From Cytophagales bacterium WSM2-2 (GTDB taxonomy: Bacteria > Bacteroidota > Bacteroidia > Cytophagales > Cyclobacteriaceae), in contig BNHL01000001.1 of NCBI GenBank assembly GCA_015472025.1, positions 2,143,501 to 2,207,500 of the forward strand: 64,000 nucleotides of DNA, in the 5' to 3' direction. The notes under the pieces were generated by a model. The model did no database searches. It saw only the letters and a list, made by a program, of their open reading frames with translations, and was not told where the DNA came from. Within the stretch, counting starts at the first letter, position 1, and every line of letters starts with the position of its first letter. Positions 18,032 through 27,896 of the stretch are shown here, one piece after another. The translations under genes were made by a program, and so were the position numbers.

Positions 18032-19471
18032 ATGATCAGAAAATCCATTGAAGCACTCCAGCGCGAAGCAGCAGACACGGGAGCGAATTCCTTAAAGCGA
18101 AGTCTTAGTTCTATCAATATGATTGCCCTCGGCATCGGGGTTATTATTGGCGCAGGACTTTTCTCATTGACGGGCATCGCTGCCGCCAACAATGCTGGCC
18201 CGGCGGTCACGCTGTCATTTCTTATAGCTGCCGTTGGTTGTGCATTTAGTGCACTGTGTTATGCCGAGTTTGCATCGATGGTGCCGGTGGCGGGAAGCGC
18301 CTACACATACGCGTATGCCACCGTGGGAGAATTTTTCGCATGGATTATCGGGTGGGACCTGGTGCTAGAATATTCCGTGGGAGCAGCAACTGTTTCCATC
18401 AGCTGGTCGCAATACCTGGTTCGCTTTCTGGCGAAATATGATATTCACATTCCTCCACAACTTGTCGCTTCGCCCTTCGAGAGCATCAAACTCGCAGATG
18501 GCTCGGTTATTCACGGATGGATTAACATACCGGCCATACTCATTATCATTTTCATTACAGCTATCATTATTCGTGGAACAAAAGGTTCTGCACTTTACAC
18601 AGGCATCGTGGTGGCTTTGAAGATCGGAGTGGTAATTGTCTTCATTGCGTTAGGTTGGAACTACATCAACGGAGATAATTATGTTCCCTACATTCCTCCG
18701 AACACCGGGGTGTTTGGTGAATTTGGCATCAGCGGGATTTTCAGAGGGGCAGGTGTGGTGTTCTTCGTCTTCATCGGCTTTGACATCATCGCTACTATGG
18801 CACAGGAGGCAAAGAATCCACAAAAGACAATGCCCATTGGAATAATTGGTTCGCTTGTCATTTGTACTTTGCTTTTCGGGTTGTTCAGCTTCGTAATGAC
18901 CGGACTGGCGCACTACACAGAATTTAAAAACAGCGCAGCACCCGTAGCCATCGCTATAGAGAAAACACCTTACTACTGGTTGAGTCAGATTATCATTCTC
19001 GCCATTATCATCGGCTACACTTCGGTAATCATGGTAGACTTACTCGGGCAGTCACGGGTATTCTTTTCAATGAGCCGCGATGGCCTGCTGCCTAAACTTT
19101 TTTCACAGATTCACCCGAAATTCAGAACGCCTTACAAAGGCAATATGCTGCTCGGTGCTTTTATAAGCTTGTTTGCAGGCCTGGTGCCAATTAATGTAGT
19201 CGGGGAAATGACCAGCATTGGTACATTGCTCGCATTTATTTTGGTCTGCATCGGGGTGATCGTTCTGCGCAAGCGCGAGCCCAATCTGCCACGCGCATTT
19301 AAAACTCCATGGGTGCCTCTCGTTCCTATTCTCGGAATTATTACTTGCTTCGTGATGATGCTCTCGCTTCCGTTGGGTACGTGGATTCGTCTGTTTGCGT
19401 GGCTGGCGATTGGGTTAGTGATCTACTTTTTCTATGGAAAGAAAAACAGTAAAGTAAGAGCGGAATCGTAG
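18032..19471 (+). CDS. Amino acid permease, APC superfamily (cationic amino acid transporter type)
   Basis: A 479-residue inner-membrane transporter with about 12 helices. The unwound TM1 motif GVIIGAGLFSLTG, the TM3 stretch AEFASMVPVAGSAYTYAYATVGE and the later helix GFDIIATMAQEAKNPQKTMPIGI are diagnostic of the CAT/YfnA-type branch of the APC superfamily. These are proton-coupled amino acid importers. Substrate preference cannot be read with confidence. The gene follows the DUF418 gene on the same strand after 93 bases. Confidence 0.92.
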   Translation: MIRKSIEALQREAADTGANSLKRSLSSINMIALGIGVIIGAGLFSLTGIAAANNAGPAVTLSFLIAAVGCAFSALCYAEFASMVPVAGSAYTYAYATVGEFFAWIIGWDLVLEYSVGAATVSISWSQYLVRFLAKYDIHIPPQLVASPFESIKLADGSVIHGWINIPAILIIIFITAIIIRGTKGSALYTGIVVALKIGVVIVFIALGWNYINGDNYVPYIPPNTGVFGEFGISGIFRGAGVVFFVFIGFDIIATMAQEAKNPQKTMPIGIIGSLVICTLLFGLFSFVMTGLAHYTEFKNSAAPVAIAIEKTPYYWLSQIIILAIIIGYTSVIMVDLLGQSRVFFSMSRDGLLPKLFSQIHPKFRTPYKGNMLLGAFISLFAGLVPINVVGEMTSIGTLLAFILVCIGVIVLRKREPNLPRAFKTPWVPLVPILGIITCFVMMLSLPLGTWIRLFAWLAIGLVIYFFYGKKNSKVRAES

Positions 19472-19577
19472 CCTGCTTATTTCGGTTATTTTACTAATTT
19501 AAAACTGTGTTACACGAATTGGTGTGCTTGCATTCCACTTGTAGTGTAGACCTTTGCCCCCTTTAAAACCAATACCC

Positions 19578-21326
19578 ATGAAAACCCCGGTTGTACTGCG
19601 TGTCTTTGCCATTCTTAACCTCTTGGTCGTTCTTTTGTTTGGCTTCCAGTCCTTTATCGTGATATTCTTAGAACCAAGTGCAGGGATATTTTTTGCTGTT
19701 TCATCTGTTTTTGCCACGCTTGGCTTGCTCATCACCAGTATTGTCTGGATCTCTGGGTCTCGTCAATCTTACTCTTATATTTTCCTCATCGGAATTTGCT
19801 TGCTGCTATTGGCAGCCGCAACAGCTCTCGTAACGTTTGAACTACCTTACCGCGAAACGAACAGCGGATTTAAAGCTCTTCTTATTTACACGGCTGTCGT
19901 AGGTGTTTATGCATTATTGATTTTATCGAGTCTTTTTTTCAGCTCCGTTAAGAAATGGGTGATTGAGAACAACCTTAAAAAGGTCGAGAAAACCCCATTG
20001 ATCATATTCACAATTTGTCTCATTGTTCCGGGGGCAGCACTGTTTACTTTAGACAAAGCAGCCCCACGTTATATTAAAATTGAAAGCAGCTCGAATTTCA
20101 GTGGGGGACCTGAAACTACGATCGGCTTGTTTCACCAGACGGAATTTGATGGGTTGATTTTAAGCGGGCTCGACCAGCAAGACCTCCGATTAGCCATTGG
20201 TTATTCTAATAGTTGGAGTCCGCCAGCATCGCCTGACAGCGTTGACGTCTTCCGATGGGATACGCTCGTTTTCAAGCCCGTCGGATCACTTTCAGTAATT
20301 GGAGGGCTACCCTACATGACCGGCTCTTACGACAAACATCTTTTCGCCAAACTGAAAAATGTAAAAGCCAGGCGCATTATTGTAAGGGAGGTGAATAATT
20401 CCTTATCTGGATATAGTATCATCTTTTCAACACTTCACTCAGTCAACCACTTCAGCAAGGAACGCTGGTATGATCGTTTTGTTAATTTGAATGATGGAGG
20501 AAAACCGAATGACAATAACTCTTATCCGACAACTCAGGCCAGCTACCAGACAGGCCTTGACCAGGTTGATCACTTGCCACTGAAAGCTGAAGATCGCAAA
20601 GCTCTGATCGAAACGTTTTTTCGCAAGGTTGCCGAAGATCAATATTCCCAATACCTCTTCACCAATCGAAAGACTATAAAAATGAATGGCCTTGCATTCG
20701 GAATGTACACGGAGTTCCGCAGTATGTTTGACAACCATGGACCAAAAGCGATCATCGAAATTTGGGATAAGAGTGTCGATGATTCATTCGCTGATTTGTT
20801 GCAATCAATTTCCCACATCAGGCCTTACGAATACGTTGCAGAGGGTACAGAGTATGAACTGCCGTTTAAATCGCTCAATCCTCTTTTTGTTGAATGGCTC
20901 CAACGTTATGGAATGCCCGAGGGAGACGAAACGTTTTTGGGATTCACCTCTAAGGAAATTTACGAGACCATTTTTCGAAGAATGATTTGGATGATGGCCG
21001 CTTCGCATGAATTCATCGCTGACGGAAACTTTGACACCGAAGCCCAGGCTTACCTGGAGAAGGCTAATGCAGCTTCGGAGGAATCTCCATTCTCTGCGAT
21101 GGAATATTTAAGAGACCGCTACAGCCCGACCCTGGAGGAGACCACCGCATTTACCAAAGTGAATGAAAAATTCAAGGATGAGGAGGGGTATTACCCATTT
21201 AATGAATATGTGGCAATCGGCTTTTGGCTTCGGCGAAAACTGGATGGTTCCGATGAAGCAGTTTGGAATCTTGTGACAGACATTCTGAATAATTACGACA
21301 ACTATCCTTACGAAGGAGGAAAGTAG
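19578..21326 (+). CDS. Hypothetical membrane protein with large soluble domain
   Basis: I start at the ATG at 19578 (MKTPVVLRVFAILNLLVVLLFG); a TTG 24 bases upstream is in frame but less likely. The N-terminal about 185 residues contain four to five membrane helices. The remaining about 400 residues are soluble with no recognised motif, including a Trp/Tyr-rich C-terminal part (GYYPFNEYVAIGFWLRRKLDG) that looks like an enclosed alpha-helical domain. No family recognised. It is convergent with rimM, 11 bases away. Confidence 0.7.
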   Translation: MKTPVVLRVFAILNLLVVLLFGFQSFIVIFLEPSAGIFFAVSSVFATLGLLITSIVWISGSRQSYSYIFLIGICLLLLAAATALVTFELPYRETNSGFKALLIYTAVVGVYALLILSSLFFSSVKKWVIENNLKKVEKTPLIIFTICLIVPGAALFTLDKAAPRYIKIESSSNFSGGPETTIGLFHQTEFDGLILSGLDQQDLRLAIGYSNSWSPPASPDSVDVFRWDTLVFKPVGSLSVIGGLPYMTGSYDKHLFAKLKNVKARRIIVREVNNSLSGYSIIFSTLHSVNHFSKERWYDRFVNLNDGGKPNDNNSYPTTQASYQTGLDQVDHLPLKAEDRKALIETFFRKVAEDQYSQYLFTNRKTIKMNGLAFGMYTEFRSMFDNHGPKAIIEIWDKSVDDSFADLLQSISHIRPYEYVAEGTEYELPFKSLNPLFVEWLQRYGMPEGDETFLGFTSKEIYETIFRRMIWMMAASHEFIADGNFDTEAQAYLEKANAASEESPFSAMEYLRDRYSPTLEETTAFTKVNEKFKDEEGYYPFNEYVAIGFWLRRKLDGSDEAVWNLVTDILNNYDNYPYEGGK

Positions 21327-21337
21327 ATAGATTGAAA

Positions 21338-21847
21338 TTAAACTTCAAGGTAGCCTTCCGGCAAATTTAGCTGAATTGTCTTCCGTGATTTGTTCACGTT
21401 TTTAACAAACGGTGAATTGATCGGGACCAGCACTTCCTTATTGTTGTAATTGATGACCAGCAACCGGTTTGTTCCATTACCCTGTATATCATTTACCACT
21501 CCTAGCTCACCAGCGAATTCGTCTTCCACGGCAAAGCCAATGATCTCATCATCGTAAAACTGTCCTCGCTTGAGTTTTGGGCGATTTGACTTGGAAAGAT
21601 AAATGCTGCAACCCTTGAGGGAATCGGCTTGCTCCAATGAGTCAATGTTTTCAAATTTCACGAAAGACTTGTCGCCACGATCCGAGATTTTTTCAACAAA
21701 GTGAGGCACGAGGTTGCCATTGAACTCCAGGAAGATGATAGGGAGGTCGTCTAATTCAAATTCATTTTCAAAGACAACGGTGACTTCGCCCTTCAGTCCG
21801 TGCGTTTTGGAAACGTACCCGATCTTAAAACACTCTTCGATATTCAT
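21338..21847 (-). CDS. rimM: 16S rRNA processing protein RimM
   Basis: A 169-residue protein read from the ATG complementary to 21845-21847 (MNIEECFKIGYVSKTHGLKGEV). The N-terminal RimM domain with the KTHGLKGEV motif and the C-terminal PRC-barrel (YDDEIIGFAV...LGVVNDI...LLVINYNNKEVLVPI) are both present, and length is normal. RimM assists maturation of the 30S head by binding S19. It follows rpsP on the same strand, the conserved bacterial order. An in-frame upstream ATG at 21868 lies within a hairpin and is probably not used. Confidence 0.95.
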   Translation of the reverse strand: MNIEECFKIGYVSKTHGLKGEVTVVFENEFELDDLPIIFLEFNGNLVPHFVEKISDRGDKSFVKFENIDSLEQADSLKGCSIYLSKSNRPKLKRGQFYDDEIIGFAVEDEFAGELGVVNDIQGNGTNRLLVINYNNKEVLVPINSPFVKNVNKSRKTIQLNLPEGYLEV

Positions 21848-21856
21848 ATCAAATAA

Positions 21857-21888
21857 AAATGCCAACACTTTTCAAAGTATTGGCATTT
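21857..21888 (-). promoter_or_regulatory. Hairpin in the rpsP-rimM spacer, 9 bases before the rimM start
   Basis: On the minus strand a 15-bp stem (AAATGCCAATACTTT pairing with AAAGTGTTGGCATTT, one G-U) with a 2-base loop is followed by TTTATTTG and then the rimM ATG. It has the form of a terminator or attenuator, or a structure limiting rimM translation. Confidence 0.6.
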
Positions 21889-21907
21889 GGATAAGTCTTT
21901 TGAGCTA

Positions 21908-22420
21908 TTAAGCCTGAGCTTCAGTAGCAGGTGCTTCTTCAGTCGCTGCAGGAGCGGCTTCAACAACCTGAGCTTTCTTGCGGATAGCTTCTGCACGGGC
22001 TTCACGAACTTTGCTTTCGGCTTCTTTGCGTGATTTGGCCTTGTCAGCTTTTGCTTTCGCAACTCCGTCAATCTTAGCTTGAACCTTCGCTTCTTTCGTT
22101 TTCATCCAATCCGCCAGCTTAGCATCAGCTTGCTCTTGTGTCAGAGCGCCTTTGTTAACGCCAATCTGCAAATGCTTTTTGTACATGATTCCACGGTAGG
22201 AAAGTACGGCACGGATCGTATCTGAAGGCTGAGCGCCATTCATCAACCAATGAAATGCGCGGTCGTCCAGCAACTCGATAGATGCGGGTACAGTCTGCGG
22301 ATTATAAGTGCCAATTTTTTCGATGAATTTACCATCACGTGGGGATCTCGCGTCTGCCACCACTACATCGAACATTGCGAGTTTCTTTCTGCCTCTGCGG
22401 GCCAATCTGATTTTTACCAT
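21908..22420 (-). CDS. rpsP: 30S ribosomal protein S16
   Basis: A 170-residue protein beginning [17 protein letters not shown], the unmistakable S16 N-terminus, with [10 protein letters not shown] and [16 protein letters not shown]. The conserved core ends near residue 85. A C-terminal extension of about 85 residues rich in Ala, Lys and Glu follows, as is common in Bacteroidetes S16. It is the first gene of the rpsP-rimM unit, with a good promoter just upstream. Confidence 0.97.
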   Translation of the reverse strand: MVKIRLARRGRKKLAMFDVVVADARSPRDGKFIEKIGTYNPQTVPASIELLDDRAFHWLMNGAQPSDTIRAVLSYRGIMYKKHLQIGVNKGALTQEQADAKLADWMKTKEAKVQAKIDGVAKAKADKAKSRKEAESKVREARAEAIRKKAQVVEAAPAATEEAPATEAQA

Positions 22421-22465
22421 TTTTTAATTTTTAATGTTGGATCTCGTCCGTTTTTAAAAGGACTG

Positions 22466-22495
22466 CAAAAGTAAGGCTTTTTTCAAATCCAGCAA
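22466..22495 (-). promoter_or_regulatory. Promoter of rpsP
   Basis: On the minus strand TTG (complement of 22493-22495), then 19 bases, then TACTTTTG (complement of 22466-22473), a perfect TAnnTTTG. The rpsP start is 45 bases downstream. Confidence 0.6.
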
Positions 22496-22580
22496 CTCTC
22501 ATGCCCACCTTTCCAATCAAAAACAGGTCATTCAAGCATTAAATCCTCTATTCTGGTCAGAAGTAACACCTTTGGCAATA

Positions 22581-22588
22581 TATTTGTT
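22581..22588 (+). promoter_or_regulatory. Candidate -7 element upstream of sucA
   Basis: TATATTTG is a perfect TAnnTTTG 65 bases before the sucA ATG. The upstream element is weak (TTCTGG near 22551), so only the -7 box is supported. Confidence 0.4.
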
Positions 22589-22653
22589 TACACGATTATT
22601 AAGTTTTAATATTCTTCGAATGTTACTTAGTTTTGATTTATATCTTCAAAATC

Positions 22654-25365
22654 ATGGACAAGTATTCCTACATCTCCAATGCTGACGTAGGCTATATCGA
22701 TCAGCTATATCAGAATTATAAAAAAGACCCCACAGGAGTTGATCCCACCTGGCAGAAATTCTTCGAGGGTTATGATTTCTCCACACAGCGTTTTGGCGAA
22801 AACGGCCATTCCACGACAGAAGTATCAGGGAATATAAAGGAAACACAAGTGCGGGCGCTCATTTTTGCCTACCGCTCTTTTGGTCACCTGAAATCCAATA
22901 CTAACCCGGTGCGTGAGCGCAGAGACCACGGTGTAAAGCTTGATCATATTACTTATGGTCTGACTGATGCCGATCTGGATACTGAATTTGATGTGGCGGC
23001 CGAAATCGGGATGCCTAAATCATCCCTTCGGAAAATCATCGAAAGGCTCAAGACAATCTATCTCGGAACCATAGGCTTCGAATACAATTTCATACGCAAT
23101 GATGCGGTCCGCAACTGGTTTAATGATAAGATAGAAAAGGAATACTTCAGCTCTAATCCAAGTCGCGAGGAAAAGAAAAGCATTCTCAGCAAGCTCAATG
23201 AAGCGGTTGTGTTTGAGAATTTTCTGCATACAAAATTTCTGGGCCAGAAAAGATTTTCACTTGAAGGTGGGGAGAATACAATTCCTGCGCTCCATAAAAT
23301 CATTAACAAGTCGGCTGAGCTTGGCGTGAAAGAAGTAGTTATCGGTATGGCTCACCGTGGCCGTTTGAATGTGCTCACCAACATTCTTGGGAAAACCTAC
23401 GAACAGATTTTTACGGAATTTGAAGGAGCTGTCAACCCTGATTTAACTATGGGTGATGGTGACGTGAAATATCACCTTGGCTACTCAAGCCATATCGAAA
23501 CTCCTTCCGGAAATAAAATCTATGTAAAACTTACTCCGAACCCTTCACACCTTGAGGCAGTCGATGGTCTGGTGGTGGGCTATACCCGCGGCCAGATTGA
23601 TGATGAATATAAAGGAGTGAATAGTGCAATGGCGATCCTCATTCACGGTGACGCTGCCGTTGCCGGACAGGGTATTGTGTATGAAGTGATTCAAATGTCA
23701 GGCTTGCCGGGATATTCTACCGGAGGAACGATCCACTTTGTTATCAATAACCAGGTGGGCTTCACTACAGACTTTGATGATGCCCGCACTTCTATTTATT
23801 GTACAGACATTTCAAAAATTGTTGATGCCCCGATTCTACACGTCAATGGTGATGATGCGGAGGCAGTGACGTTTTGTGCGAACCTGGCTGTAGAATACCG
23901 CCAGAAATTTGGTCAGGATATTTTCATCGATATGCTTTGCTATCGCAGGCATGGTCACAACGAAAGCGATGAACCGAAATTCACACAACCGAAATTGTAC
24001 AACCTGATCGCGAAGCATCCAAACCCACGCGAAGTATATGTGAAGAAATTGATCGAGCGAGGTGATGTGGATGCCACGCTTGCTGATGAGATGGACAAAG
24101 GATTCCGCAATCAATTGCAAGACAGGTTGAATGAAGTAAAGCAAAAACCTCTTCCTTACAAGCCACAAAAAATTGAGAGTGAATGGGAGAAACTTCATAA
24201 ATCAAAGCCGGAGGATTTCGATCAGTCGCCTGACACAAGCGTCAAACAAGCAGTTGTTGATAAAGTAGCGAAAGCGCTCATTTCCATTCCGGAAGGGTTT
24301 AAACCGTTAAAGCAGATTGAAAAATTATTGAAGGATCGTAAGGCTGCATTCTTTGATGATAAAATATTAGGATGGGCCGAAGCCGAACTTCTTGCTTACG
24401 GATCGCTGCTAGCGCAAGGTGTACCCGTGCGTATGTCGGGCCAGGACGTGAAGCGTGGTACATTCAGCCATCGTCACGCTTACTTTTTTGATGCCAATAC
24501 AAACGAACCTTATTGCGGAATCGATCACATCGAAGAAGGCCAGCAAAAATTCAATATCTATAACTCGTTGCTTTCTGAATTTGGAGTACTTGGCTTTGAA
24601 TATGGATACGCGATGTCGTCTCCTCATGCACTGGTTATCTGGGAAGCTCAGTTTGGTGACTTCGCCAACGGTGCACAAGTAATGATCGACCAGTTCATCT
24701 CCAGTGCCGAGTCAAAGTGGCAACGCATGAATGGAATTGTGTTGTTGCTGCCGCATGGCTACGAAGGCCAGGGACCGGAGCACTCCAACGCACGCCCGGA
24801 ACGCTTCCTTCAATTATGTGCTGAATACAATATGGTGGTTTGTAACCCGACCACACCGGCAAACATTTTCCATTTGATGCGCAGACAGGTGACATGGGAT
24901 TTCAGGAAGCCTTGTATTGTCTTCTCGCCTAAATCACTGCTTCGTCATCCTTCAGTGGTTTCTCCCTTGAAGGATTTTACCAAAGGCTCATTCCAGGAAG
25001 TGATTGATGATCCGAATGTGGATGCAAAAAATGTGAAGCGCGTAGTCCTCTGTACCGGAAAGATATACTATGATCTTCTCGAAGGACAAACGAAGAAGAA
25101 AACGAAAGATGTTGCCATTGTGCGCATGGAACAATTGCACCCATGGCCAGAAAAACAACTCAATGCCGTATTGAAAAAGTACAAGGGTGCTAAGCTCACT
25201 TGGGTTCAGGAAGAACCGGCGAATATGGGCTATTGGTCTTTCATTCTGCGTTACATGCAAGGGCTTGATGTGATCTCCCGCAAGGCGAGTGCATCTCCGG
25301 CAACAGGTTATTCGAAAGTCCATAAAATGGAACAAGAGAAAATTGTCAACCAGGCGCTCGACTAA
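22654..25365 (+). CDS. sucA: 2-oxoglutarate dehydrogenase E1 component
   Basis: A 903-residue enzyme read from the ATG at 22654 (MDKYSYISNADVGYIDQLY), the usual N-terminal domain that docks to the complex. The thiamine-diphosphate regions are clear: GMAHRGRLNVLTNILGK, HGDAAVAGQGIVYE, the GTIHFVINNQVGFTT stretch, and YRRHGHNESDEP. The C-terminal transketolase-like part has GQDVKRGTFSHRHAYF. It decarboxylates 2-oxoglutarate and transfers succinyl to E2 in the TCA cycle. The E2 gene follows 93 bases downstream, an operon as in most bacteria. Full length. Confidence 0.97.
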   Translation: MDKYSYISNADVGYIDQLYQNYKKDPTGVDPTWQKFFEGYDFSTQRFGENGHSTTEVSGNIKETQVRALIFAYRSFGHLKSNTNPVRERRDHGVKLDHITYGLTDADLDTEFDVAAEIGMPKSSLRKIIERLKTIYLGTIGFEYNFIRNDAVRNWFNDKIEKEYFSSNPSREEKKSILSKLNEAVVFENFLHTKFLGQKRFSLEGGENTIPALHKIINKSAELGVKEVVIGMAHRGRLNVLTNILGKTYEQIFTEFEGAVNPDLTMGDGDVKYHLGYSSHIETPSGNKIYVKLTPNPSHLEAVDGLVVGYTRGQIDDEYKGVNSAMAILIHGDAAVAGQGIVYEVIQMSGLPGYSTGGTIHFVINNQVGFTTDFDDARTSIYCTDISKIVDAPILHVNGDDAEAVTFCANLAVEYRQKFGQDIFIDMLCYRRHGHNESDEPKFTQPKLYNLIAKHPNPREVYVKKLIERGDVDATLADEMDKGFRNQLQDRLNEVKQKPLPYKPQKIESEWEKLHKSKPEDFDQSPDTSVKQAVVDKVAKALISIPEGFKPLKQIEKLLKDRKAAFFDDKILGWAEAELLAYGSLLAQGVPVRMSGQDVKRGTFSHRHAYFFDANTNEPYCGIDHIEEGQQKFNIYNSLLSEFGVLGFEYGYAMSSPHALVIWEAQFGDFANGAQVMIDQFISSAESKWQRMNGIVLLLPHGYEGQGPEHSNARPERFLQLCAEYNMVVCNPTTPANIFHLMRRQVTWDFRKPCIVFSPKSLLRHPSVVSPLKDFTKGSFQEVIDDPNVDAKNVKRVVLCTGKIYYDLLEGQTKKKTKDVAIVRMEQLHPWPEKQLNAVLKKYKGAKLTWVQEEPANMGYWSFILRYMQGLDVISRKASASPATGYSKVHKMEQEKIVNQALD

Positions 25366-25368
25366 TTC

Positions 25369-25434
25369 ATGAAAGACTTCATGGTCATTTTTCGTGAGCC
25401 CGGTGGACTCGCGGAAGTAAGAGAAATCATGTAA
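25369..25434 (+). pseudogene. 21-codon open frame in the sucA-sucB spacer, possible YciI-family remnant
   Basis: The frame encodes MKDFMVIFREPGGLAEVREI plus Met. It starts 4 bases after the sucA stop and ends 25 bases before sucB. The opening MKDFMVIFR resembles the N-terminus of Bacteroidetes YciI-family proteins (typically MKDFMLLFR), but the rest of the domain is missing. It may be a remnant or chance. Confidence 0.25.
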
Positions 25435-25458
25435 ACGAATTCAATCAAAAAAATTTCT

Positions 25459-26988
25459 ATGGCACAACAAGTAAAAGTCCCTACCGTCGGTGAGTCCATT
25501 ACCGAAGTGACCATTGCCAATTGGCTTAAAAAAGATGGCGATGTCGTGAAGATGGACGAAGTGATTGCCGAGCTCGAGTCGGAGAAAGCCACCTTCGAAT
25601 TGACGGCACCACAGCCTGGCGTTTTAAAAATAACAAAGCAAAAAGGTGAGGTTGTTCCGATCGGGACTGTCATTTGTGAAATCGCAGACGGTGGCGCTGC
25701 TTCATCACCTCAACCACAGACAACCACGACAACAACATCTACCCCCCAACCACAAGCTTCAAAACCTATGCAAACCGGAGCGATAAAAGAAATGAAAGTG
25801 CCTGCTGTAGGCGAATCCATCACGGAAGTAACAATCTCTACCTGGCTGAAGAAAGACGGTGACTTTGTAAAACTTGATGAAGTAATTGCCGAAGTAGAAT
25901 CTGACAAAGCAACATTTGAACTGCCTGCAGAAGCTAACGGTATCCTGCGCATCGTTGCAAAAGAAAAGACAACACTCCCCATCGGTGGACTCATATGCAA
26001 AATTGAAGTTACTGAAGGTGGTGCTCCTGCGGCAAAACCCGCTGCGACAACGCAACCTACAGCAAGCTCAACTCCAGCATCAACAACTTCGTACGCTTCC
26101 GGAACACCTTCACCTGCTGCTGCAAAGATCCTTGATGAAAAAGGAATTCCAGTGGCTCAGGTTTCAGGCTCAGGTGTTGGCGGACGTATTACCAAGGAAG
26201 ATGCAGTGAAGGCACAGCCATCCACTTCGGGTAAAGAATCAAAACCAGCACCCGCGTTAGCACCTCCTGTGATTACTTCGGGCGGACAACGTACAGAGCG
26301 CAGGGAAAAAATGACATCTCTTCGCAAGACAATTGCTCGCAGGCTCGTAGCTGTGAAAAACGAAACCGCCATGCTCACTACGTTCAACGAAGTGGACATG
26401 AAGCCGGTAATGGACTTGCGCAGCAAATACAAAGATCAGTTCAAGGAAAAGTATGGCGTAGGGCTCGGGTTCATGTCGTTCTTTACCAAAGCCATTTGCG
26501 TAGCCTTGAAAGATTTCCCTGCGGTGAATGCATCTATTGATAAAGACGAAATTATCTATCACGATTATTGTGATGTCTCCATTGCGGTATCAACTCCGCG
26601 CGGGTTGGTTGTACCGGTGATCCGGAATGCCGAGTCACTTTCGATGTCACAAATTGAAAGTGAAGTGGTACGTCTTGCTACCAAAGGTCGTGATGGCAAA
26701 CTTTCTATCGAAGAAATGACTGGAGGAACATTCTCCATTACCAATGGTGGTGTGTTCGGCTCGATGCTTTCAACCCCGATCATCAACCCTCCACAATCTG
26801 CAATTCTTGGTATGCACAACATCGTTGAGCGTCCTGTGGTAAAAAATGGTGAAGTGGTAGTAAGACCGATTATGTATCTCGCACTTTCATACGATCACCG
26901 GATTGTCGATGGTCGTGAGTCAGTGAGCTTCCTTGTGCGTGTGAAAGAGCTGCTCGAAGATCCGGGAAGACTGATTCTAGGAGTTTAA
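25459..26988 (+). CDS. sucB: Dihydrolipoamide succinyltransferase (E2), two lipoyl domains
   Basis: A 509-residue protein with two lipoyl domains (lysines Lys43 in ESEKATF and Lys150 in ESDKATF) separated by a Thr/Pro/Gln linker, then a peripheral subunit-binding domain ([29 protein letters not shown]), and the acyltransferase core ending in [10 protein letters not shown] with catalytic His480. It accepts the succinyl group from SucA and passes it to CoA. Most SucB proteins have a single lipoyl domain, so the duplication is a local feature. It forms an operon with sucA. Confidence 0.95.
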   Translation: MAQQVKVPTVGESITEVTIANWLKKDGDVVKMDEVIAELESEKATFELTAPQPGVLKITKQKGEVVPIGTVICEIADGGAASSPQPQTTTTTTSTPQPQASKPMQTGAIKEMKVPAVGESITEVTISTWLKKDGDFVKLDEVIAEVESDKATFELPAEANGILRIVAKEKTTLPIGGLICKIEVTEGGAPAAKPAATTQPTASSTPASTTSYASGTPSPAAAKILDEKGIPVAQVSGSGVGGRITKEDAVKAQPSTSGKESKPAPALAPPVITSGGQRTERREKMTSLRKTIARRLVAVKNETAMLTTFNEVDMKPVMDLRSKYKDQFKEKYGVGLGFMSFFTKAICVALKDFPAVNASIDKDEIIYHDYCDVSIAVSTPRGLVVPVIRNAESLSMSQIESEVVRLATKGRDGKLSIEEMTGGTFSITNGGVFGSMLSTPIINPPQSAILGMHNIVERPVVKNGEVVVRPIMYLALSYDHRIVDGRESVSFLVRVKELLEDPGRLILGV

Positions 26989-27021
26989 GTCATTCAGCAT
27001 TGTAAAATATAAAGTCAGGGT

Positions 27022-27732
27022 ATGAAATACATTTTTGGTTTCTTCATCCTGACTTTTCTTTTTCCTCAAACCCCAACAGACAAGAATTACCTGTTAGGGC
27101 GTTTTAGTCCCGCAACTGATTCAAAATTTACCCAACTCACAGCGGCACATGCAAAAGGCAGCGCATTGAATGGCTACCTGCGTACAGAGACGTTTACTGC
27201 TTTTCAAAAAATGAGTGCTGCCGCCAAAGCCGAAGGTGTAACACTTACAATTATTTCAGCTACTCGCAACTTCGATTCTCAAAAAGGCATTTGGGAGAAC
27301 AAGTGGACAGGTAAAACTAAAGTTAGTGGCAAAGACCTCACTACTGTAGCCGACTTGAACGAACGTGCTCGCATCATTCTCCTGTACAGTTCCATGCCTG
27401 GCACCTCGCGCCATCATTGGGGCACCGACATGGACTTGAATTCCCTCGACAACAGTTATTTCGAAGCAGGTGACGGATTGAAAGTGTATCAATGGCTTAC
27501 GGCACATGCCAGCGAATATGGTTTCTGCCAACCTTACACTTCTAAGGCCGGTGGCCGAACAGGTTATGAAGAAGAAAAATGGCACTGGTCATACTTACCA
27601 TTGTCGAAAGTTTTTCTGGAAGATTACAAAAAACAAGTCAGGTACGAAGACATTAAAGACTTCCTCGGCAGCAATACTTCTACTTCGCTGCAGGTGATCG
27701 ACAAATATGTTGATGGAGTGGCATGTCGATAG
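27022..27732 (+). CDS. M15-family (VanY-like) D-alanyl-D-alanine carboxypeptidase
   Basis: A 236-residue exported protein with an N-terminal hydrophobic segment (MKYIFGFFILTFLFPQ). The zinc site of the LD/DD-carboxypeptidase family is visible: SRHHWGTDMDLNSL (His and Asp ligands) and EEEKWHWSYLP (catalytic Glu and third ligand His). Such enzymes trim peptidoglycan stem peptides in the periplasm. It begins 33 bases after sucB but is functionally unrelated. Confidence 0.88.
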   Translation: MKYIFGFFILTFLFPQTPTDKNYLLGRFSPATDSKFTQLTAAHAKGSALNGYLRTETFTAFQKMSAAAKAEGVTLTIISATRNFDSQKGIWENKWTGKTKVSGKDLTTVADLNERARIILLYSSMPGTSRHHWGTDMDLNSLDNSYFEAGDGLKVYQWLTAHASEYGFCQPYTSKAGGRTGYEEEKWHWSYLPLSKVFLEDYKKQVRYEDIKDFLGSNTSTSLQVIDKYVDGVACR

Positions 27733-27793
27733 ACACGCTTGTTCAATTTGCTATAAGATTGATGAAGGTTAAGTGAAGTGGCCGCCCCGTAGG

Positions 27794-27854
27794 GCCTGCC
27801 TGCAAGCAGGATGCGGGTTGGGTTCTGCAGCAGACAGGCACGCCACGAGTGGCG
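27794..27854. repeat. Two adjacent inverted repeats in the 27.7-28.0 kb intergenic region
   Basis: GCCTGCCTGC (27794-27803) pairs with GCAGACAGGC (27830-27839), one wobble. It is followed directly by a 14-bp hairpin CGCCACGAGTGGCG (27841-27854). The segment is GC-rich against an AT-rich spacer and has the look of a small dispersed REP-like element. Confidence 0.5.
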
Positions 27855-27896
27855 CCTAACCATAGGTTAAATGTAAGGTTGTAATTGAATATTTGG

